This document shows positions 57,702 through 64,000 of a stretch of DNA of 64,000 nt, piece after piece. The notes below the pieces were generated by a model that worked only from the letters and a program-made list of their open reading frames with translations, was not told the origin of the DNA and searched no databases. A program made the translations under genes and the position numbers. The DNA is from Isosphaera sp. Its GTDB lineage: Bacteria > Planctomycetota > Phycisphaerae > Phycisphaerales > UBA1924. Numbering within the stretch: the stretch's first letter is position 1; every line of letters starts with the position of its first letter. The stretch covers positions 33,987-97,986 of the forward strand of contig PNJV01000004.1 of NCBI GenBank assembly GCA_013822085.1, written 5' to 3'.

Positions 57702-60176
57702 GTGGACCAGTTCCTCCGCCTGCTCACACTCCAGGACACCAACACGCGCGTGGTGATGCTCGGGACCACGGTGCTGGGCATCGCCTCGGCGGTCGTCGGG
57801 TGCTTCGCCGTGCTGCGCAAGCGCTCGCTGGTGGGCGACGCCGTGGCCCACGCGGCCCTGCCCGGCATCTGCCTGGCGTACCTGGTGGTGGGCGAGCGTC
57901 ACTTTGCGGCCCTGCTGCTGGGGGCGATGCTGGCGGGGGTGACGGCCGCGGCCTTCGTCGCCGCCGTGCGGGCCCTGACGCGCGTCAAGGAGGACGCCGC
58001 CATCGGCATGGCCATCGGCGGCTTCTTCGGGCTGGGCATCGTGCTCTCGCGCCTCATCCAGGGCCAGCCGGGGGGCGACCGCGCGGGGCTGGACAGCTTC
58101 ATCTTCGGCAAGGCCGCCAGCATGGTCAGCGGCGATGCGCGCCTCATCCTGGCCGTGGCGCTGGCGGCGCTGGCCGCCGTCGCCCTGCTCTACAAGGAGC
58201 TCAAGCTCCTGTGCTTCGACCGCGACTTTGCGGCAGGGCAGGGCTGGCCCACGCTCGCCCTGGACCTGGCCCTGATGGCCCTGGTCTGCCTGTGCACGGT
58301 GGTCGGGCTGCCGGCCGTCGGCGTCGTGCTCATGGTCGCGCTGCTGGTCATCCCGGCTGTGGCCGCGCGGTTCTGGACGAGCACCCTGAGCACCATGCTG
58401 GTGCTGGCGGCGATCTTCGGCGGCGCCTCGGGGCTGGTCGGCACCGCCCTGAGCGCCACCGTGCCGGTGCCCGCCGGGGCGCTCTCGCGCGGGTGGCCGA
58501 CCGGGCCGCTGATCGTGCTGGTCGCGGCGGGGATCTTCGGCGTATCGCTGCTGTGCGCCCCGCGCCGCGGCCTGCTGGCCGACCTGTGGCGCCGCGCGGC
58601 GCTGCGCCGCCGCGTCGCCCTCCAAAACCTCCTGCGCGACGCCCACGAGTGGCTCGAGCACGCCGGCTCCTTCGACGCGCCCTGGCGGGCCCAGACCGTC
58701 TCGCGCTCGGGCCGCGCAGCGCCCCGGCTGCTGGCCAGGCTCGCCGCCCAGGGGCTCATCGCCCCGGCCGCGGGCGGCTTTGTCCTGACCAAGGACGGCC
58801 GACTGGCCGCCGCCCGCGTCGTGCGCTCGCACCGCCTCTGGGAGCTCTACCTCATCGAGCAGGCCGACATCGCCGCCGACCACGTCGACCGCGACGCCGA
58901 CCAGATCGAGCACATCCTCCCCCAGGCCGTCATCGCCGAGCTGGAGGACCGGCTCGTCGCGCAGGGCCGGCTCCCGGCCCCGGCGGGCGCACACGCCGTG
59001 CCGGAGTCCCCGCACCCCATCGGCGCAGCCGCGCCGATGCGCGGGCGCACCCTCGGGCTCTTGGGCGGGCTCATGCTGGGCGCCTCGGCGCTCCTGAGCG
59101 CCCCGGAGCCCGCCGGCGCTGCGCCTCATGCCGCCGCGCAGGCCGACCCTGCGGCGCAGGCCGGTTCAGCCGTGGCGGCCCCCTCAGCAACGCCGGCCTC
59201 CGCCGCTGAGCCAACCGCCGAACCGGCCGCCGAGCCGGGCCGCAGATCGCACACACGCGTGTGGTTCACCGTCGGCGATTATCAGGTCCGCGACGACGAC
59301 CTCTGGACCGCCGCCACCGCCGCTGTCTGCTCCGTCGCCTGCGGGCTCATCGGGTGCTTCCTCGTGCTCCGGCGGATGTCCCTGCTGGGCGACGCCATCT
59401 CCCACGCCATCCTGCCCGGGCTGGCCCTGGCCTTCATGCTCACGCACAGCCGAGACCCGCTCCCGATGCTCGCCGGCGCCATGACCGTCGGCGTCCTGAC
59501 GGCGGTCCTCTCGGCGGGCCTCAACCGCTGGGGCAAGGTCCCCGAGGACGCCTCCATGGGCGTGGTCTTCACGACCCTCTTTGCCCTGGGCGTCGTGCTG
59601 GTCTCGCTGGCAGCGCGCGACGTCGACCTGGACCCGGGGTGCGTGCTCTACGGCCTCATCGAGTTCACCCCGCTCGACACCGTCGCGGTGGGCCCGGTCC
59701 ACGTCCCGCGCGCCCTGGCCTGGCTCGCCCTGACGCTGGCGATGAACACCGCCCTGATCGTGCTGTTCTACAAGGAGCTGACGATCGTCTGCTTCGACCC
59801 GGCCCTGGCCACGGCCATGGGCATCAGCGCCACGCTCGTCCACTACGGCCTGATGACCACCGTCGCCATCACCAGCGTGGCCTCCTTCGAGGCCGTCGGC
59901 TCGATCCTGGTCATCGCCATGCTCGTGGCCCCGGGCGCTACGGCGCACCTGCTCACCGACTCGCTGGGCCGCATGCTCTGCTGGGCCGCGGCGATCGCGG
60001 CGGGGTGCGCCCTGGCCGGCTACGCCCTGGCCGTGTGGATCGATACCTCGGTCGCGGGCATGATCGCCACGCTCTCGCTGGCGGTCTTCGTGCTGGTGGC
60101 CCTCGGGGCGCCTCGGCACGGCGTGATCGCCTCGAGGCTGCGCAGCCGACCTCTGGCCGCGCCCGCGCAGCAATAA
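57702..60176 (+). CDS. Fused metal ABC permease - DtxR-like domain - metal ABC permease (824 aa)
   Basis: Two ABC-3 permease modules (LVGDAVAHAALPG / LLGDAISHAILPG) flanking a winged-helix/DtxR-like segment (LVRSHRLWELYLIEQADIAADHVDRDADQIEHILP-type). Confidence 0.9.
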   Translation: MDQFLRLLTLQDTNTRVVMLGTTVLGIASAVVGCFAVLRKRSLVGDAVAHAALPGICLAYLVVGERHFAALLLGAMLAGVTAAAFVAAVRALTRVKEDAAIGMAIGGFFGLGIVLSRLIQGQPGGDRAGLDSFIFGKAASMVSGDARLILAVALAALAAVALLYKELKLLCFDRDFAAGQGWPTLALDLALMALVCLCTVVGLPAVGVVLMVALLVIPAVAARFWTSTLSTMLVLAAIFGGASGLVGTALSATVPVPAGALSRGWPTGPLIVLVAAGIFGVSLLCAPRRGLLADLWRRAALRRRVALQNLLRDAHEWLEHAGSFDAPWRAQTVSRSGRAAPRLLARLAAQGLIAPAAGGFVLTKDGRLAAARVVRSHRLWELYLIEQADIAADHVDRDADQIEHILPQAVIAELEDRLVAQGRLPAPAGAHAVPESPHPIGAAAPMRGRTLGLLGGLMLGASALLSAPEPAGAAPHAAAQADPAAQAGSAVAAPSATPASAAEPTAEPAAEPGRRSHTRVWFTVGDYQVRDDDLWTAATAAVCSVACGLIGCFLVLRRMSLLGDAISHAILPGLALAFMLTHSRDPLPMLAGAMTVGVLTAVLSAGLNRWGKVPEDASMGVVFTTLFALGVVLVSLAARDVDLDPGCVLYGLIEFTPLDTVAVGPVHVPRALAWLALTLAMNTALIVLFYKELTIVCFDPALATAMGISATLVHYGLMTTVAITSVASFEAVGSILVIAMLVAPGATAHLLTDSLGRMLCWAAAIAAGCALAGYALAVWIDTSVAGMIATLSLAVFVLVALGAPRHGVIASRLRSRPLAAPAQQ

Positions 60177-60301
60177 ACCGCGCAGCCCAAGGCGCGGCAT
60201 CGGCACACAACAATGTGACAATCAGCCCGAGGGCCCGCGCACCGCCGCGTGCTGATCAGGCTCGCGCCGTGGCGGGCTCGATCAGGTCCGCAGCGGACGA
60301 C

Positions 60302-60622
60302 TCACCCGGTGATCGACACCACGCGCACGCGCGTGTAGCGCTGACGGTGGCCGGTCTTCTTGCGGAAGCCCTTGCGCTTGCGGAACTTCTGGATGTAGAG
60401 CTTGTCGCCCTTGACCACCGGCTCGAGCACTTCAAGCCGCACGCTGGCCCCGCTGAGGTAGGGCTGGCCGATCTTGGGGGCGTCGCCGCCGATAAAGAGG
60501 ACCTTGTCGAGCGTCACCACGTCGCCGGGCTTGACCTGCCCGCCCTCGAGCAGGTCCGCCTCGAAGACATCGCCCTGCCGCACCGCCCGCTGCCCGCCGC
60601 CCTCGACCACGATCGCGTACAT
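60302..60622 (-). CDS. rplU: 50S ribosomal protein L21
   Basis: MYAIVVEGGGQRAVRQGDVFEADLLEGGQVKPGDVVTLDKVLFIGGD...KFRKRKGFRKKTGHRQRYTRVRV. Confidence 0.96.
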   Translation of the reverse strand: MYAIVVEGGGQRAVRQGDVFEADLLEGGQVKPGDVVTLDKVLFIGGDAPKIGQPYLSGASVRLEVLEPVVKGDKLYIQKFRKRKGFRKKTGHRQRYTRVRVVSITG

Positions 60623-60820
60623 GCACCGGCTCCACTCGCACGCACGGGGGGGCACACGCGGCGCCGTTGATCACTCTCAACGGAGCCCTTACAGCCCTTT
60701 GGCTCGGCCCGCTTTGCTTGCCCGCTCAGTCGCGAAGCCCGGACTATAGCACGCGCTGCCGGCCCCGGCCAGCGCCCGGCCCGAGCCAGCGGCAGCCCCG
60801 GCCCGGGCGTCCCGGTCGGC

Positions 60821-62731
60821 TCAGCCCTTGGCGGACGACTCCCGGTCGCGCGACTGCCGCTCGGCGCGCTTGCGCATCGACTCGTCGAGGATGCGCTTGC
60901 GCATGCGCACCGACTTGGGTGTGATCTCCACCAGCTCGTCGTCCTCGATGTACTCAAGGGCCGCCTCCAGCGAGAGCTTGCGGGCGCCCTTGAGCACCAC
61001 CGTCGCCTCCTTGCTGGCCACGCGGAAGTTCGTCAGCTGCTTGGCTCGCGTGATGTTCACCGGCAGGTCGTTGTCGCGGTTGTGCTCCCCGACGATCTGC
61101 CCGCCGTACACCTTGTCCTGCGGCTGGGCGAACAGCACCCCGCGGTCGGCCAGCCCCTCGCACGAGTACGTCGTCACGTCGCCGCCCTCGATGGCCACCA
61201 GGACCCCCTGCGAGCGGTGGATCGTCTCGCCGTGGGCCGGGGCGTACTTGAGGAAGCTGTGGTGCATGATCGCCTGGCCCTGCGTCGCCGTGAGGATCTT
61301 GCTCCGCAGCCCGATCAGCCCGCGCGACGGGATCTCGAACTGCAGGTGCGTGAGCGTCTCGGAGCGCTGCTCCATCGTCTTGAGCTCGCCGCGGCGGCCG
61401 CCGACCAGCTCCATCGCCGGGCCCACCGCCTCGGGCGGCACGTCGATCACCAGCAGCTCCACCGGCTCGTGCACCACCCCGTCGACCAGCCGCGTGATCA
61501 CCTCCGGCTTGCCCACGGCCAGCTCGAACCCCTCGCGGCGCATGGTCTCGAGCAGGATCCCCAGGTGCAAGAGCCCACGCCCCGAGACCGTGAACTCCTC
61601 GCCGGACTTGCTGGCGCCCACGCGCATGGCCACGTTGGTCTGGCACTCGCGATCGAGCCTGTCGCGGATCTGCCTCGACGTGACGTACTCGCCCTCCTGG
61701 CCGGCAAAGGGCGAGTCGTTGACGCGGAAGACCATGGTGATGGTCGGCTCGTCGACGGTGACCGGCGGCAGGGCCTTGGGGTCGGCCGGGTCGGCGATGG
61801 TGTCCCCGATGTCCACGCTCTCGAGCCCAACCACCGCGCACAGGTCCCCGGCGTGGACCTCGTCGGTCTCGACGCGGCCCAGGCCCTGGAACCTGTACAG
61901 CTTGCCCACGCGCGAGGCCACCTTCCCACCGTCACGCTTGAGCGAGACCACCTGCTGCCCGGGGCGGATGCTCCCAGCAAACACGCGCCCGATGCCGATC
62001 CGGCCCACATAGTCCGAGTAGTCCAGCGTCGTCACCAGCATCTGGAGCGGCGCGCCCGCGTCGTCGCGTGGCGGGGGAACGTGCCGGCAGATCGTCTCAA
62101 AGAGCGGCCTCAGGTCCGTCTCGCGCTCGGACGCCGGCCCCAGGGCCTTGTCCTGCTCCAGCGTCGCCCACCCCTCGCGCGCCGAGGCGTACACGCACGG
62201 GAAGTCCATGGCGTGGTCCTCGGCCCCGATCTCCACCAGCAGGTCGAAGACCTCGTGGTGCACGTGGTTCGGCCGCGCCCCGGGGCGGTCGCACTTGTTG
62301 ACCACCACGATCGGCCTGAGCCCGAACTCCAGGGCCTTGGTGAGCACGAAGCGGGTCTGGGGCATCGGCCCGTCGAACGCGTCCACCAGCAGCAGGCAGC
62401 CGTCGGCCATGCGCAGCACCCGCTCGACCTCCCCGCCGAAGTCGGCGTGCCCGGGCGTGTCGATGATGTTGATCAGCACCGTCTTGCCCGCGTCGGGACC
62501 GCCCTGGGCCGCGTAGCGCACCGCGCAGTTCTTGGAAAAGATCGTGATCCCGCGCTCACGCTCGAGCGGGTTGGAGTCCATGATCAGCCCGTGCTGACCA
62601 CCCTGGAGCTTCTCAAGCTCCCCGCTGCGGAACTGCCCCGACTGGAACAGCAGCTTGTCCACCAGCGACGTCTTGCCGTGGTCGACGTGCGCGATGATCG
62701 CCACGTTCCGGATGCTCGCGTGCTCGCTCAT
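60821..62731 (-). CDS. typA: Translational GTPase TypA/BipA
   Basis: [55 protein letters not shown]. Confidence 0.97.
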   Translation of the reverse strand: MSEHASIRNVAIIAHVDHGKTSLVDKLLFQSGQFRSGELEKLQGGQHGLIMDSNPLERERGITIFSKNCAVRYAAQGGPDAGKTVLINIIDTPGHADFGGEVERVLRMADGCLLLVDAFDGPMPQTRFVLTKALEFGLRPIVVVNKCDRPGARPNHVHHEVFDLLVEIGAEDHAMDFPCVYASAREGWATLEQDKALGPASERETDLRPLFETICRHVPPPRDDAGAPLQMLVTTLDYSDYVGRIGIGRVFAGSIRPGQQVVSLKRDGGKVASRVGKLYRFQGLGRVETDEVHAGDLCAVVGLESVDIGDTIADPADPKALPPVTVDEPTITMVFRVNDSPFAGQEGEYVTSRQIRDRLDRECQTNVAMRVGASKSGEEFTVSGRGLLHLGILLETMRREGFELAVGKPEVITRLVDGVVHEPVELLVIDVPPEAVGPAMELVGGRRGELKTMEQRSETLTHLQFEIPSRGLIGLRSKILTATQGQAIMHHSFLKYAPAHGETIHRSQGVLVAIEGGDVTTYSCEGLADRGVLFAQPQDKVYGGQIVGEHNRDNDLPVNITRAKQLTNFRVASKEATVVLKGARKLSLEAALEYIEDDELVEITPKSVRMRKRILDESMRKRAERQSRDRESSAKG

Positions 62732-62888
62732 GCCTTGTGCCTCGCTCCTTGCTTGCCCGACCCCGCCCGGCCCGACCCCGCCCGCCGACAACCACCGCCC
62801 CAGGCCAAGCCCACGCCCAAGCGAGGCCCCACACACCGACCGCCACAGCTCGGTTTGACGCGCGGGATGATACCGCCCACACCGGGGC

Positions 62889-63968
62889 TCAGTGCGCCTC
62901 GCCGCCGCCGCCGGCCTCGCGCACAAACACCCACACCGCCGACGACGACTCGGTGGCGCTCAGGACCAGCCCGCGCCACTCGATCCGGTCCACCCACTCC
63001 AGCGCGCCGCCCAGCGCCCGCCCAACGCGCGACGAGCCCGCCACGCCCCGCAGCAGCCGGCCCGTGACCACGCCACGCGACCGCTCCGCCGGCACCCACC
63101 GGTCCCTCGCCCCGGCGACGGGCGCGTCCCAGATCACCTCGCCGACGCCCCCGAGCAACGCGCCCTCCAGCCCCACCCGGCCGGCCGACGCCGATTCCTC
63201 GTCCGGCCCGAGCCAGCCCGTCCAGAGCCCCTCGGTCGCCACGCGCCAGGCCACGCTCGGCCGTGGCCCCAGCGACGCGCCCAGGAGCGACCCCCCACCC
63301 CCACCCCCGCCCCCACGCCCCGACACCTCCACCCCCGATCCTGCTGCTGCCCCGGCCGCTGCGCCGTCGCCGTCGCCGCTGGCGCTCGCGACCGTCCGCA
63401 GCCGCACCCGCCGCTCGGCGTGCGGCGAGAGCGCCCACACACCCGTGTCCCCCGCGCCGCCGCCCCGCGCCGGCACGCCCGCACCGAGCAACGACCCCCA
63501 CACGTTCCCCTCCAGGATCCCAACCAACCGCCCCATCGTCTGATCCACCGCCCCGACCAGCCCCGCGTCGGCCTCCACGCACAGACCCACCCCGACGCCC
63601 CAGCCCCGCTCGCTGACGCCCTGGCCCAGGCTCACCCGCCGGACCATCAGCGCCTCGATCCCGTGCACCTTGCTGCGCTGCGCCTGCGCCCACACGCCGG
63701 GCGCCAGCCGCTGGAGCGCAGCCCCGACGGGACCCTGCCACGCGCCCGGCTCTTGACCCGGCTGGGCCAGGTCGATCAAGGCCAGCTCGGCGCCCGCCGC
63801 CAGACGCTCGAACGCTCCCTCAGCCAACACCCGCGCGCCGCGCGTCGCCGGCCCGTATCCCGACTCGGTGATGACCACCGCGCGCCGGTCCATCGTCACG
63901 GCCATCACCGACACCCGCGCATCGGCGCCGCCGGCCGGCCCCGGGCCCTGCCGAAGCATCACCCACAC
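62889..63968 (-). CDS. Hypothetical protein (may extend beyond window)
   Basis: Long minus-strand ORF with consistent codon bias; no family recognised. Confidence 0.55.
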   Translation of the reverse strand: MWVMLRQGPGPAGGADARVSVMAVTMDRRAVVITESGYGPATRGARVLAEGAFERLAAGAELALIDLAQPGQEPGAWQGPVGAALQRLAPGVWAQAQRSKVHGIEALMVRRVSLGQGVSERGWGVGVGLCVEADAGLVGAVDQTMGRLVGILEGNVWGSLLGAGVPARGGGAGDTGVWALSPHAERRVRLRTVASASGDGDGAAAGAAAGSGVEVSGRGGGGGGGGSLLGASLGPRPSVAWRVATEGLWTGWLGPDEESASAGRVGLEGALLGGVGEVIWDAPVAGARDRWVPAERSRGVVTGRLLRGVAGSSRVGRALGGALEWVDRIEWRGLVLSATESSSAVWVFVREAGGGGEAH

Positions 63969-64000
63969 GTCCCCGCGACCCGACAGCCCCCCAACCCCCA

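Noticed and set aside
61082-63067. 661-aa plus-strand ORF
   Set aside because: Antisense shadow of typA

Overview
The window is a high-GC bacterial chromosome segment. Gene content suggests a planctomycete, probably Phycisphaerae-like; this is inferred from protein style, not proven. Positions 1-14830 (minus strand) hold an S10-spc-alpha ribosomal protein cluster: rpsJ-rplC-rplD-rplW-rplB-rpsS-rplV-rpsC-rplP-rpmC-rpsQ-rplN-rplX-rplE-rpsN-rpsH-rplF-rplR-rpsE-rplO-secY-infA-rpmJ-rpsM-rpsK. The cluster lacks rpmD, and it has long, structured or G-rich spacers. Next come ruvB, cdsA/uppS/purA, lspA/dksA-like, an exported SOD, a pseudouridine synthase, accA, tRNA-Thr(CGU), hflX, an M3 peptidase, apgM and speB. 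They are followed by two sigma/anti-sigma modules, rpmI-rplT-dnaG-rpoD, a YHS-peroxiredoxin fusion, a four-gene redox operon (ferric-reductase-like/Rieske), a frameshifted NRDE/TANGO2-like gene with an ATP-grasp gene, and rpmE. The window ends with a PEP-CTERM-like protein, a divergent DtxR/metal-ABC locus, rplU and typA. The most interesting signals are: (1) a 467-bp rplC-rplD spacer with several perfect hairpins, two of which have perfectly complementary 7-nt loops (candidate kissing-loop RNA); (2) one ORF encoding metal-ABC permease + DtxR-like domain + second permease; (3) a fully 4-bp-overlapping redox operon containing a Cys/His-motif protein; (4) ribosomal protein L22 with an N-terminal HTH-like domain; (5) a four-hairpin leader before rplT. 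All calls come from reading the sequence and the ORF track; no database search was run.
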